Below, one piece after another: positions 17,386-25,337 of a stretch of DNA of 64,000 nucleotides. A program made the translations under genes and the position numbers. The notes beneath the pieces were generated by a model. It saw nothing but the letters and a program-made list of their open reading frames with translations. It ran no database searches and had not been told where the DNA came from. Positions within the stretch are counted from its first letter, which is position 1; every line of letters starts with the position of its first letter. This DNA is from Arthrobacter pityocampae (lineage in GTDB: Bacteria; Actinomycetota; Actinomycetes; Actinomycetales; Micrococcaceae): positions 62,001-126,000 of the forward strand of contig NZ_PRKW01000005.1 of the NCBI RefSeq assembly GCF_002927275.1. The letters are read 5' to 3'.

Positions 17386-17410
17386 GAGCCCGGCCCTGGT
17401 GGCCGGGCTC
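17386..17410. terminator. terminator between convergent dehydrogenase and GH15 genes
   Basis: 10-bp perfect stem (17386-17395 with 17401-17410), loop CTGGT, followed on the plus strand by TTGCCGTTC. Confidence 0.75.
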
Positions 17411-17417
17411 TTGCCGT

Positions 17418-19235
17418 TCACGCCTGGTCCCGGGCCATCGCCTCGTAAGGGTCGGCCTTCCCGTTCGCCCGCTGCAGCGCGTCGGCGGCCCGCACGAGGG
17501 CGAGGTGCGAGAACGCCTGCGGGTAGTTGCCCGCCATGCGTCCGACGGCGGGGTCGTACTCCTCGGCGAGCAGGCCGAGTTCGTTCGCGTAGCCCACGAG
17601 CTGATCCATGAGCCGCGCGGCGTCGTCGGGCCTGCCGCCGTGCGCGTACTGCTCGACGAGCCAGAACGAGCAGGCGAGAAACGGGTGCTCCCCGGGTTCG
17701 AGGCCGTCGTCCGAATTGCCGGTGCGGTAGCGCAGCAGCAACCCGTGGCCGTCCAGGAGATCCGCCTCGATCCGCTCCACGGTGCCCAGCATCAGCGGGT
17801 CGTCGAAGCCGAGGAAGCCGACCTGCGGCAGCTGCAGCAGGGACGCATCCACCTCCGTCCCGCCGTACACCTGGGTGAACGAGCCCAGCTCGGCGTTGAA
17901 GCCGTGCTCCAGGATCTCCTTGCGCAGACCGTCCCGTATCTCCGTCCAGCGCTGCAGGTGGCCGGGCAGACCGTGGTCCCGGACCGCGCGCACGGCGCAG
18001 TCGAAGGCCGCCCACATCATCACCCGCGAGTGGGTGAAGTGCTGGGGCTCGCCACGCATCTCCCAGATCCCGTGATCCCGGTCGTGGAGGTGCTTCTCCG
18101 CGAACCCCAGAAGGGCACGCTGGAGCGGCCACGAGAAGCTGTCCTCGGTGACGCCGTGGATGCGCAGCTTCTCGAGCGCGACCATCACCTCGCCCACGAC
18201 GTCGGCCTGGTATTGGTCGACGGCGCCGTTGCCCACGCGCACGGGCGTCGAGCCGGCGTAGCCGGGCAGGTGTCCGAGCTCGCGTTCGGGCAGGTGCCGC
18301 TCCCCGGCCAGCCCGTACATGATCTGCAGGTCGGCGGGATCCCCGGCAACCGCCCGCAGCAGCCAGTTCCGCCACTCCAGCGCCTCCTCGGAGAAGCCGT
18401 GCGTCATCATGGCCTCGAGCGTCAGGGCGGCGTCGCGGAGCCAGCAGAAGCGGTAGTCCCAGTTGCGGGAACCGCCGAACTGCTCGGGCAGGGACGTCGT
18501 CGGGGCGGCGACGATCCCGCCCGTGTCCTCGTGCGTGAGGGCCCGCAGGACCAGCAGGGAGCGCCGGACGGCGTCGGAGTAGTCCCCCTCGACCGTGCAA
18601 CTGGCACCCCAGGCGCGCCAGTAGCTGATGGTGTGGTCGAGCGCCACGTCGACGTCCAGGGCGTCCGGCTTCCCGCGGTGCGAGGGGTACCACACGAGTT
18701 CCAGGTCGACGACGTCGCCCGCGCCCACCGTGAACGTTCCCTCGTGGCGATGGTCCCTGGCCTTCAGCCGCGGCCCCCGCAGGAGCAGCGCGTCGGGTCC
18801 GGCGATGGCCAGGAGGACCGGGCCGCCGTCGTGCGTCCCCTGCGTGACCCACGGCATGATGTCGCCGTACCCGAAGCGGATCTGCAACTCCTGCCGCATG
18901 GTGACGGTGCCCCGGAGCCCCTGGACCCGGCGCACCACGTTGGCCCGGCGGTCCGTGACCGGCATGAATTCGGTGACCAGCACCTCACCCTCGCCGGTCC
19001 GCCAGCGGGTCTGGAGGACGAAGGTCGAATCGATGTAGCTGCGCTCCACCACCTCGGCGTCCGCCGCCGGCGCCAGCAGCCAGCGGCCGTGCTGCGGCGT
19101 GCCGAGCATCGCGGCGAAGACCGACTCGGAGTCGAACCGGGGGAAGCTGAGCCAGTCCACGCTGCCCTTCCGGGAGACGAGCGCACCGGTGTGCAGATCG
19201 GACAGGAGCGCGTAGTCCTCGATCGGGGATTGCAT
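17418..19235 (-). CDS. GH15-family glycoside hydrolase (glucoamylase/trehalase type)
   Basis: 605 residues. N-terminal trehalase-like beta domain (MQSPIEDYALLSDLHTGALV at the start) and an (alpha/alpha)6 GH15 catalytic domain with SRNWDYRFCWLRDAALTLEA around residues 250-270. Actinobacterial relatives hydrolyse trehalose or short maltodextrins; the exact sugar is unknown. No signal peptide, so cytosolic, which favours trehalose turnover. ATG at 19235 is the family start; a TTG four codons earlier is also open. Confidence 0.87.
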   Translation of the reverse strand: MQSPIEDYALLSDLHTGALVSRKGSVDWLSFPRFDSESVFAAMLGTPQHGRWLLAPAADAEVVERSYIDSTFVLQTRWRTGEGEVLVTEFMPVTDRRANVVRRVQGLRGTVTMRQELQIRFGYGDIMPWVTQGTHDGGPVLLAIAGPDALLLRGPRLKARDHRHEGTFTVGAGDVVDLELVWYPSHRGKPDALDVDVALDHTISYWRAWGASCTVEGDYSDAVRRSLLVLRALTHEDTGGIVAAPTTSLPEQFGGSRNWDYRFCWLRDAALTLEAMMTHGFSEEALEWRNWLLRAVAGDPADLQIMYGLAGERHLPERELGHLPGYAGSTPVRVGNGAVDQYQADVVGEVMVALEKLRIHGVTEDSFSWPLQRALLGFAEKHLHDRDHGIWEMRGEPQHFTHSRVMMWAAFDCAVRAVRDHGLPGHLQRWTEIRDGLRKEILEHGFNAELGSFTQVYGGTEVDASLLQLPQVGFLGFDDPLMLGTVERIEADLLDGHGLLLRYRTGNSDDGLEPGEHPFLACSFWLVEQYAHGGRPDDAARLMDQLVGYANELGLLAEEYDPAVGRMAGNYPQAFSHLALVRAADALQRANGKADPYEAMARDQA

Positions 19236-19272
19236 CCTGCAACTCAATCACACGCCCGGCACGAGCGCGCGG

Positions 19273-20145
19273 TCAGCCGCGCTCGCTCCCGAAGGCCGCA
19301 CTGATCCGTGCCGGGTAGTCCGTGGTCATCTCCTGCACCCCGAGCTCCGCGAGGTACAGTGCGTCCTTGACCGAGTTCACGGTCCAGACCCGCACCCGGA
19401 CGCCGTCCTCGACCCAGCGGCGCACCCGTCCGCGATGGGTGCGCGTGTACCGCATGCCCGGCCCCACCATGCCCACCTGATGATGGTTCACGAGCTGCTC
19501 GCCCTCCCTCAGGGCGCGGCGCATGACGATGATCAGGGCCCCCTCCGTGATCGGGCCGAGGCGCAGCGCGTCGCGCACCTCCTGCGGCTTCAGGTCCGAC
19601 ACCAGCTGGCAGAGCACGTGGGCCGGCGCGGACTCGGCGAGCTGCCGCATGGAATCGGGGTTGAAGCTCATGAAGCTCACCTCGATGCTCCCGAGCATCG
19701 ACGACTCCGGGTCCCACCCCTCGTCCATGAGGAAGGCGATCAGGGCATGTTCCAGCTGCAGGCCGAACGGGCTCGGGTGCTTCAGCTCGATCGCCAACCG
19801 GACCGGACGCCCCGCACGGCGCAGCAGCAGGATCAGGTCGGCGAGCGTGAGGAACTGCTCGGACACACCGCCGTACTCGGCCGGGATGCTCGCGCCCTTC
19901 CAGGAGGAGACGTCGAGCGCGCGCAGCTGCTCGAGCGTGTGGTCGGCCACCCGGCCGGTCCCGCTGGTGGTGCGGTCCAGGGTGGTGTCATGGATGCACA
20001 CGAGCTGCTCATCCCGGGTCAGGTGGACGTCGCACTCGACGCCGTCGGCGCCGTCCGCGAGGGCCTGCAGGTAGGCAGCGCGGGTGTGTTCGGCGTAAGT
20101 GCCGCTGCTGCCGCGATGAGCGAAGATCACAGGAGGCACAGGCAT
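19273..20145 (-). CDS. glycerophosphodiester phosphodiesterase
   Basis: 290 residues, TIM-barrel GDPD family. The catalytic histidine and metal site are visible as FAHRGSSGTYAEHT (residues 8-21), DGVECDVHLTRD, and HDTTLDRTTSGTG. The C-terminal GVRVRVWTVNSVKDALYLAELGVQEMTTDYP is also typical. It splits glycerophosphodiesters to glycerol-3-phosphate and an alcohol. No signal peptide is seen. ATG at 20145 follows GAGGGG; a GTG ten codons upstream is less likely. Confidence 0.88.
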   Translation of the reverse strand: MPVPPVIFAHRGSSGTYAEHTRAAYLQALADGADGVECDVHLTRDEQLVCIHDTTLDRTTSGTGRVADHTLEQLRALDVSSWKGASIPAEYGGVSEQFLTLADLILLLRRAGRPVRLAIELKHPSPFGLQLEHALIAFLMDEGWDPESSMLGSIEVSFMSFNPDSMRQLAESAPAHVLCQLVSDLKPQEVRDALRLGPITEGALIIVMRRALREGEQLVNHHQVGMVGPGMRYTRTHRGRVRRWVEDGVRVRVWTVNSVKDALYLAELGVQEMTTDYPARISAAFGSERG

Positions 20146-20252
20146 CCCCTCACATGGTGTTCGATGTCCTCCCACGGTACGCGACCGCCCGATCGGGCGC
20201 CCATGGCCGCTGGACCACGGTGGGTTGGGCCCGCCCTCGATAGACTCGGGAG

Positions 20253-21512
20253 GTGGATGCTCAGATGACCGGGACCGATGTGGAGCGGGCCGCCGCCCTC
20301 CGCCGCATGAAGATGCTCGCCACCGGCCTGCTGGGTCTCATGGCGGTGATCTTCGTGGTGGCCTTCGCGCTGCAGGACACCTACCCCTGGCTGCAGTACG
20401 TCAGGGCTGCGGCCGAGGGCGGCATGGTCGGTGCGCTGGCCGACTGGTTCGCCGTCACAGCCCTCTTCAAGCACCCGATGGGCCTGAACATCCCGCACAC
20501 CGCGATCATCCCGCGCAAGAAGGACCAGATCGGCGAATCACTGGGGCAGTTCGTGGAGGAGAACTTCCTCTCCGAGGACGTGGTGCGGGCCAAGCTGGAC
20601 TCCGCGCGTATCGCCCAGAAGGCCGGCGCCTGGCTGACGAAGCCGGAGAGCGCCGACCGCGTGGCGGCGGAGGGAGCGGCGCTGATCCGCGGCATGTTCA
20701 CGGTCCTCGATGACGACGCCGTGCAGGGCGTGATCGAATCCATGGTTCGGAAGCACCTGCTGGATCCGCCCTGGGGCCCGCCGATCGGTAGCATCGCCGA
20801 GCGGGTCTTCGAGGACGGTCACCACCACCAGCTGGTGGACCTGCTGGTGGACCGCGCCGCCGACTGGGTGGACGCCAACTACGCCGTGGTGACGCGGGTC
20901 GTCGCGCAGCGCTCCCCCACGTGGGTGCCGCGCCTCGTGGACGGCGTCGTCGGGGATCGCGTCCACGCGGAACTGTCGAAGTTCATCCGCGCCATCCAGG
21001 ACGACCAGCAGCACGACGTCAGGCTCGCTATCGACAAATACCTCAGGGACCTGGCCCGGGACCTGCAGCACAAGCCCGAGACGATCGCGAAGGCCGAGGA
21101 GATCAAGGGCCAGCTGCTCGACGATCCCCGGGTCCGAGACCTCACCGCACGCACCTGGGCGACCATCAAGACCGCCCTCCTCGAGGCCGTCAATGACCCG
21201 GACAGCGAACTGACCTCGAAGTTCAAGGCGGCCATCCGCGACTTCGGGGCCCGCCTGACGAGCGACGCCGACCTCGCCCACCGCGTCAACCTATGGATCG
21301 CCGACGGCGCCTCCTACGCGGTGCGCACCTACCGCAGCGAGATCGCCGGCGTCATCTCCGAGACGGTGGGGCGCTGGGATGCCGAGGAGACATCGCGGAA
21401 GATCGAACTGCAGGTCGGCAAGGACCTGCAGTTCATCCGTATCAACGGCACCGTGGTCGGCTCGCTGGCCGGCCTGCTGATCTTCTCGGTGGCCCACGCG
21501 ATCTTCGGTTAG
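20253..21512 (+). CDS. DUF445 family membrane-anchored protein
   Basis: 419 residues. One N-terminal helix at about 21-43 and a C-terminal helix at about 400-416 bracket a mostly helical soluble region. The family signature AAAEGGMVGALADWFAVTALFK is right after the first helix, with PHTAIIPRKKDQIGESLGQF following. DUF445 (YheB/YjiN-like) proteins have no established function. GTG start at 20253 sits 6 nt after TAGACT (20241-20246), so the gene is leaderless. It ends overlapping the next (convergent) gene by 4 bases. Confidence 0.87.
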   Translation: MDAQMTGTDVERAAALRRMKMLATGLLGLMAVIFVVAFALQDTYPWLQYVRAAAEGGMVGALADWFAVTALFKHPMGLNIPHTAIIPRKKDQIGESLGQFVEENFLSEDVVRAKLDSARIAQKAGAWLTKPESADRVAAEGAALIRGMFTVLDDDAVQGVIESMVRKHLLDPPWGPPIGSIAERVFEDGHHHQLVDLLVDRAADWVDANYAVVTRVVAQRSPTWVPRLVDGVVGDRVHAELSKFIRAIQDDQQHDVRLAIDKYLRDLARDLQHKPETIAKAEEIKGQLLDDPRVRDLTARTWATIKTALLEAVNDPDSELTSKFKAAIRDFGARLTSDADLAHRVNLWIADGASYAVRTYRSEIAGVISETVGRWDAEETSRKIELQVGKDLQFIRINGTVVGSLAGLLIFSVAHAIFG

Positions 21513-22288
21513 GCCCGCTTCTTCCGCGGCTCGGGCAGCTGCAGCACCTCGGCCAGCTCCCCGGGAATGGTCCGCGGGAGCGGACCGAAGGCCTCCCGCG
21601 TGGTGCGGATGACGGACTTGCCCATGACGTGGTTGCCGCTCCCGCCGATCACGGCGCCGACGCCGAACGGCAGCGCGCGTCCGAGCATGAACCCGCCCTG
21701 CTTGGCGAGGAACTTCTTCATGAAGGTCCGCTGGATGGACCCGGTGAGGGTCTTCACGAGGGACGCCGGAGCGGACTTGTTGACCAGCTGACCCCAGTAC
21801 TGGGGCGCTCCCTGCCCGGCGGACGCCCCCAGGACGGAGCGGATCAACGCGGTACCCTCCTGGCCCATGAGGATGGCCATGACCATGGTGCGGGACCGCT
21901 CCGGGTCCTCCGTGCGGACGCCGTGCAGTTCCGCGACCGACTCCGCGTAGAGCGCGGTGGCCTCGAGGAACCCGACCGTCGCGGCGGCGGACAGCCCGAG
22001 CGCGGCAACGGTGCCGACGGCGGGGACGGCGGCGGTCGCGCCGACGGCGACGCCGGTGAGCGTCGTCGCGCGCAGGTAGTCGCGCTCGAGCAGCCGCGTC
22101 AGCTCCGCGGGGGACGCCTCCGGATGGTGGCGGCGGAGTCGGTCGATGTTGGCGATGATCAGGGGGCGCTGGATGTCCAGGGCGCGTTCGATGCTCCGCA
22201 GGATGGCGGGCTTCGGGTTGCCGTCCTTGTCGAACAGCGTTCCGTTCGCAGCCTTCACGGCTTGGTTCTCCTTGTTACGGCCAAACAT
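21509..22288 (-). CDS. EcsC-like membrane-associated protein
   Basis: 259 residues starting MFGRNKENQAVKAANGTLFD. An alanine-rich hydrophobic stretch (VGATAAVPAVGTVAALGLSA) occurs in the middle and a C-terminal LPFGVGAVIGGSGNHVMGKS segment resembles the end of EcsC proteins. Function of that family is unknown (ecsC is linked to an ABC transporter in Bacillus). Start fixed by a strong GGAAGGA site. EcsC membership is my best guess, not certain. Confidence 0.65.
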   Translation of the reverse strand: MFGRNKENQAVKAANGTLFDKDGNPKPAILRSIERALDIQRPLIIANIDRLRRHHPEASPAELTRLLERDYLRATTLTGVAVGATAAVPAVGTVAALGLSAAATVGFLEATALYAESVAELHGVRTEDPERSRTMVMAILMGQEGTALIRSVLGASAGQGAPQYWGQLVNKSAPASLVKTLTGSIQRTFMKKFLAKQGGFMLGRALPFGVGAVIGGSGNHVMGKSVIRTTREAFGPLPRTIPGELAEVLQLPEPRKKRA

Positions 22289-22401
22289 CGTGATCCTTCC
22301 GCGGGTGATCGGTGTGCTGCTGACAGAAATTCTAGGAGGGGTGTGCGCCGTCGTGCCGGTGTTCTGCTGCCGGCGCAGAGCGCCCCGGGGTGGGTCAACA
22401 G

Positions 22402-22436
22402 GAAAGGGCGCCGCCGGTGACCGGTGACGCCCTTTC
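22402..22436 (-). terminator. terminator of the GlsB gene
   Basis: Arms GAAAGGGCG (22402-22410) and CGCCCTTTC (22428-22436) around a further GC-rich inner hairpin. On the minus strand the descending arm ends in TTTC. It separates the GlsB gene from the EcsC-like gene. Confidence 0.7.
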
Positions 22437-22474
22437 GGCAACTGCTCCCCCACGGTGCAGTCGGTACTGCTGAA

Positions 22475-22744
22475 CTAGACGCGCGAGCCCTTACGGCCGG
22501 TGACGGCACCGTAGATGACGAGCACGATCAGCGCGCCACCGATGGCCAGCAGCCAGGTGGAGAGATCGAAGAAGCCGTTGATGCTGACGCCGAAGATCGC
22601 ACTACCGATGAAGCCGCCCAGCAGGGCGCCGACGACGCCGAGGACGAGGGTGATGACCCACCCGCCACCCTGACGACCCGGGAGGATGAGCTTTGCGATC
22701 GCGCCGGCGAGGAGGCCCAGAATAAGCCAACCGATAATTCCCAT
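22475..22744 (-). CDS. GlsB/YeaQ/YmgE stress-response membrane protein
   Basis: 89 residues, three hydrophobic helices with glycine-rich turns (GLLAGAIAKLILPGRQGGGW and VLGVVGALLGGFIGSAIFG). This is the transglycosylase-associated (GlsB/YeaQ/YmgE) family, small inner-membrane proteins induced by stress; their mechanism is unknown. ATG follows AAGGAG. The upstream region contains tandem 17-bp repeats and a motif shared with csbD. Confidence 0.88.
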   Translation of the reverse strand: MGIIGWLILGLLAGAIAKLILPGRQGGGWVITLVLGVVGALLGGFIGSAIFGVSINGFFDLSTWLLAIGGALIVLVIYGAVTGRKGSRV

Positions 22745-22880
22745 AAGATGCTCCTTGAGTGATATTCAGTGGGCCGCCCCGAGGGCGGACCACTGCCTGA
22801 TAGTTCGATGCACCGGAGTGCAACTCGGTTCCAGTGTACTTCATCAGCCTGCTTAGGGTGGACTCCCTGCATCACGCTAA

Positions 22881-22915
22881 CCCTACTTAGCATGGAGCCC
22901 CTACTTAGCATGGAG
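22881..22915. repeat. two tandem copies of a 17-bp element upstream of glsB
   Basis: CCCTACTTAGCATGGAG at 22881-22897 is repeated exactly at 22899-22915 (18-bp period). Each copy contains CTTAGCATGG, and the first is part of the shared TAAG-N5-TTAGCGT motif. Confidence 0.75.
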
Positions 22916-22935
22916 TGGGTGAATCTTCCCCAAAT

Positions 22936-22951
22936 TGTTATGGACATAACA
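22936..22951. promoter_or_regulatory. 16-bp inverted repeat, candidate operator
   Basis: TGTTATG-GA-CATAACA, a perfect 7+2+7 inverted repeat in an AT-rich pocket, about 150 bp before the DUF6458 start and 190 bp before the GlsB start. Regulator unknown. Confidence 0.5.
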
Positions 22952-23103
22952 GCGGACGCGTCACCACACCTCCGGTGCACTCGCCCTACCGGCCCGTAGG
23001 ATGACGCCAGGCGGGCCGCCCCGGGAGTGGGCGGCACTGGAAGCAGGGCCGCTGCATGAATACTTTCGAAACTCCCATCGGGCCCACTGAAGGAGTAACA
23101 CTA

Positions 23104-23358
23104 ATGCGCATTGGTTCTTCCATCTTTTTCATTGCACTCGGTGCAATTCTTGCTTTTGCTATTCAGGCCGAGGTCAATTTCGTCGACATCACCCTGGTCG
23201 GTTACATCCTCATGGCGGTCGGCGTGGTCGGCCTGATCGCCTCCCTCCTCCTCGCGGCCCCGCGCCGGCAGAACCGCGTCTCGGAGTCGCGATCCGTCGT
23301 CGACCCCACCACAGGGGAGACCATCACGCGCAACGAGGTCCGCGACTCGGGTCTCTGA
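23104..23358 (+). CDS. DUF6458-type two-helix membrane protein
   Basis: 84 residues: helix 1 SSIFFIALGAILAFAIQ, an acidic turn VNFVDITLVG, helix 2 ILMAVGVVGLIASLLLAA, then a basic tail RRQNRVSESRSVVDPTTGET. This matches the small DUF6458 proteins common in actinobacteria; function unknown. ATG at 23104 follows GAAGGAG with ideal spacing; an upstream in-frame ATG at 23056 lacks one. The first codons are AT-rich compared with neighbours. Confidence 0.8.
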   Translation: MRIGSSIFFIALGAILAFAIQAEVNFVDITLVGYILMAVGVVGLIASLLLAAPRRQNRVSESRSVVDPTTGETITRNEVRDSGL

Positions 23359-23370
23359 TCTCGACTCGCA

Positions 23371-23405
23371 CACGAAAGGCCGGGACATCGTCCCGGCCTT
23401 TCGTG
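23371..23405 (+). terminator. 16-bp perfect-stem terminator after DUF6458
   Basis: Arms 23371-23386 and 23390-23405 with a 3-nt loop (ATC); the stem begins CACGAAAGGCCGGGAC. The descending arm ends CCTTTCGTG. Confidence 0.85.
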
Positions 23406-23463
23406 TATCTGCGTCTTCCTCCGCATGTGTCACTCCACGGATTCTCCGGCGACCAAAAAGTGC

Positions 23464-23508
23464 TTGACGTCACACCTAAGCGAAGATAGAGTCACTCAAA
23501 CGAAGACA
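23464..23508 (+). promoter_or_regulatory. fru operon promoter with CGAAGA direct repeats
   Basis: -35 TTGACG (23464-23469), 17-nt spacer, -10 TAGAGT (23487-23492). Two direct repeats, CGAAGATA (23481-23488) and CGAAGACA (23501-23508), lie exactly 20 bp apart across and after the -10. The layout suits a DeoR-type repressor binding two face-aligned half sites; autoregulation by the adjacent gene is inference. Confidence 0.65.
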
Positions 23509-23553
23509 AAACCACATTCCGCTGGTTCCCCGGCGGCACGACGACGGAGTCCC

Positions 23554-24321
23554 ATGTTCGCGGAAGAGCGGTACCGCCAGATCAGCAGCCTGGTCTCCGC
23601 CGACGGTCGCGTCACCGTCGCGGGGCTCTCCTCGCGCTTCGGGATCACCAAGGAGACCGTCCGGAGGGACCTCGCGCTCCTCGAGAACGACGGCGTCCTG
23701 CGGCGCGTCCATGGAGGCGCCATCGCCGGAAGCGGTGCGACGACGAACGAACCGAGCCTGTCGAGCCGCTCGGAGCAGCACTCCCCGGAGAAGAGGCGCA
23801 TCGCGCAGGCAGCCCTTGCACTCGTCCCCGAGACCGGTGCCGTGGTCCTCGACGCCGGCAGCACCACCGGCGCCCTCGCGGATCTGCTCGTCGAGGAGGG
23901 CCGGACGGGCCTGGCCGTGATCACCCACTCCGTGCCGATCGCGGCCCTGGTCTCCGCCGCGGGCCTGAGCGTGGAGCTCGTGGGCGGTCGCGTCCGCGCA
24001 CTGACCAGCGCCGCCGTCGGCAGCAGCACGGTGGCCCTGTTCTCCCGCCTCCGCGCGGACATCGCCTTCATCGGCGCCAACGGGCTCGCGGCGGGCTTCG
24101 GCCTCAGCACACCCGACCTGGACGAAGCTGCCGTGAAGACCGCCATCGTCCGTTCCGCCCGGCGCGTGGTGCTCCTGGCGGATTCGTCGAAGTTCGACGA
24201 GGAGACCCTGACCAGCTTCGCCTACCTGGAGGATATCGATGCCCTCATCACCGACCGAGCACCCGAAGGCCCCCTCGCCCGGGCCCTCTCCGACGCCGAC
24301 GTGGAGGTGATCATCGCGTGA
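23554..24321 (+). CDS. DeoR-family regulator of the fructose operon
   Basis: 255 residues. N-terminal DeoR HTH (RYRQISSLVSADGRVTVAGL, then SSRFGITKETVRRDLALLEN) and a C-terminal DeoRC sugar-phosphate sensor domain (VLDAGSTTGALADLL, FIGANGLAAGFGLSTPD). It is the first gene of the fruK-fruA operon, and its stop overlaps the fruK GTG by 4 bases. It likely represses the operon until fructose-1-phosphate is present, as in other actinobacteria (inference). ATG at 23554 is the family start although the frame is open to 23425. Confidence 0.9.
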   Translation: MFAEERYRQISSLVSADGRVTVAGLSSRFGITKETVRRDLALLENDGVLRRVHGGAIAGSGATTNEPSLSSRSEQHSPEKRRIAQAALALVPETGAVVLDAGSTTGALADLLVEEGRTGLAVITHSVPIAALVSAAGLSVELVGGRVRALTSAAVGSSTVALFSRLRADIAFIGANGLAAGFGLSTPDLDEAAVKTAIVRSARRVVLLADSSKFDEETLTSFAYLEDIDALITDRAPEGPLARALSDADVEVIIA

Positions 24322-25337
24322 TCGTGACCCTCACCGCGAACCCGAGCATCGACCGCACCGTCGAGCTGACCGCGCCCCTGGCGCGCGGCGCCGTCCAGCG
24401 CGCCGTCCACGTGGTGCAGGAGGCCGGCGGCAAGGGCGTGAACGTGAGCCGCGCCCTCGCCATGTCGGGCACTCCCACCCTCGCCGTCCTGCCGGGCGAC
24501 GACGACGACGCGGTCCTCGCGGGCCTGCGCAGTATCTCCCTCCCGTTCCGCAACCTGCCCATCAAGGCAGGCCTGCGCATCAACACGGCGATCACCGAGC
24601 CGGACGGCACGACGACGAAGATCAACGAACCCGGCCCCGCACTCTCCCCCGCCCTTCTGGAGGAACTCCTCGCCGTCGTCGTCGCGGAGAGTGACGGCGC
24701 GGACTGGCTGGTCCTCGCGGGGTCCCTGCCCCCGGGGGTTCCGCCCACCTTCTACACGACCGTCACCGCTGCGGTGCGGGAGGCGTACGGACCGAAGGCT
24801 CCCCTCGTCGCGATCGACTCCAGCGGCGACCCCCTCACCGAGGCCGCTGCCGGCGTCCCTGCCCCGGACCTGCTGAAGCCGAACGCCGAGGAACTGAGCG
24901 AACTGACAGGTATCGGCACGGGCGACGAGCTCGAGCAGGACCACGATCTGGCCGCGACGGCCTGCGCGGTGCTCATCGCCGCGGGGGTGGGAGCGGTCCT
25001 GGCGACCCTGGGATCCAGGGGCGCCCTGCTCGTGACGGACGCGGGAGCGTGGCACGCCGTGCACCCGCCCGTCACGGCACGCTCCACGGTCGGTGCGGGC
25101 GATTCCGCACTGGCCGGCTACCTGCTGGCGCACTCCGCAGGAGAACGCCCCGAGGACTGCCTGCGCCAGGCCGTCGCCCACGGATCGGCGGCCGCCGCAC
25201 TTCCCGGTTCCACTGTGCCGTCCCTCGATCTGACGACGCCGGCCGTCGTCACGGTCACACCCCTCAAGGTCACGCAGCCCGTGATCGTACCGAGCGCAAT
25301 CGGGTCCATCGCAGGGCCCCAACAGGAGGAATTCTGA
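24318..25337 (+). CDS. fruK: 1-phosphofructokinase
   Basis: 339 residues, PfkB/ribokinase fold. Both PfkB signatures are visible: GGKGVNVSRALAMSG (about 37-51) and the C-terminal STVGAGDSALAGYLLAHSAG with the catalytic aspartate at about 260. It phosphorylates fructose-1-phosphate, the product of the PTS, to fructose-1,6-bisphosphate. GTG start overlaps the regulator's stop codon. The gene ends sharing one base with the fruA ATG (TGATG), so the three genes are translationally coupled. Confidence 0.92.
   Translation: MIVTLTANPSIDRTVELTAPLARGAVQRAVHVVQEAGGKGVNVSRALAMSGTPTLAVLPGDDDDAVLAGLRSISLPFRNLPIKAGLRINTAITEPDGTTTKINEPGPALSPALLEELLAVVVAESDGADWLVLAGSLPPGVPPTFYTTVTAAVREAYGPKAPLVAIDSSGDPLTEAAAGVPAPDLLKPNAEELSELTGIGTGDELEQDHDLAATACAVLIAAGVGAVLATLGSRGALLVTDAGAWHAVHPPVTARSTVGAGDSALAGYLLAHSAGERPEDCLRQAVAHGSAAAALPGSTVPSLDLTTPAVVTVTPLKVTQPVIVPSAIGSIAGPQQEEF

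Larger units (their letters stand above)
22745..23103. other. 359-bp divergent intergenic region, GlsB / DUF6458
   Basis: No convincing gene. It holds the GlsB leader, a TAAG-N5-TTAGCGT motif (22874-22889, minus strand), tandem 17-bp repeats (22881-22915), a 16-bp inverted repeat (22936-22951), and a small inverted repeat CCTAC-N6-GTAGG (22985-23000) overlapping a possible -10 TAGGAT (22997-23002) for DUF6458. Base composition is lower in GC than the coding flanks. Confidence 0.6.
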
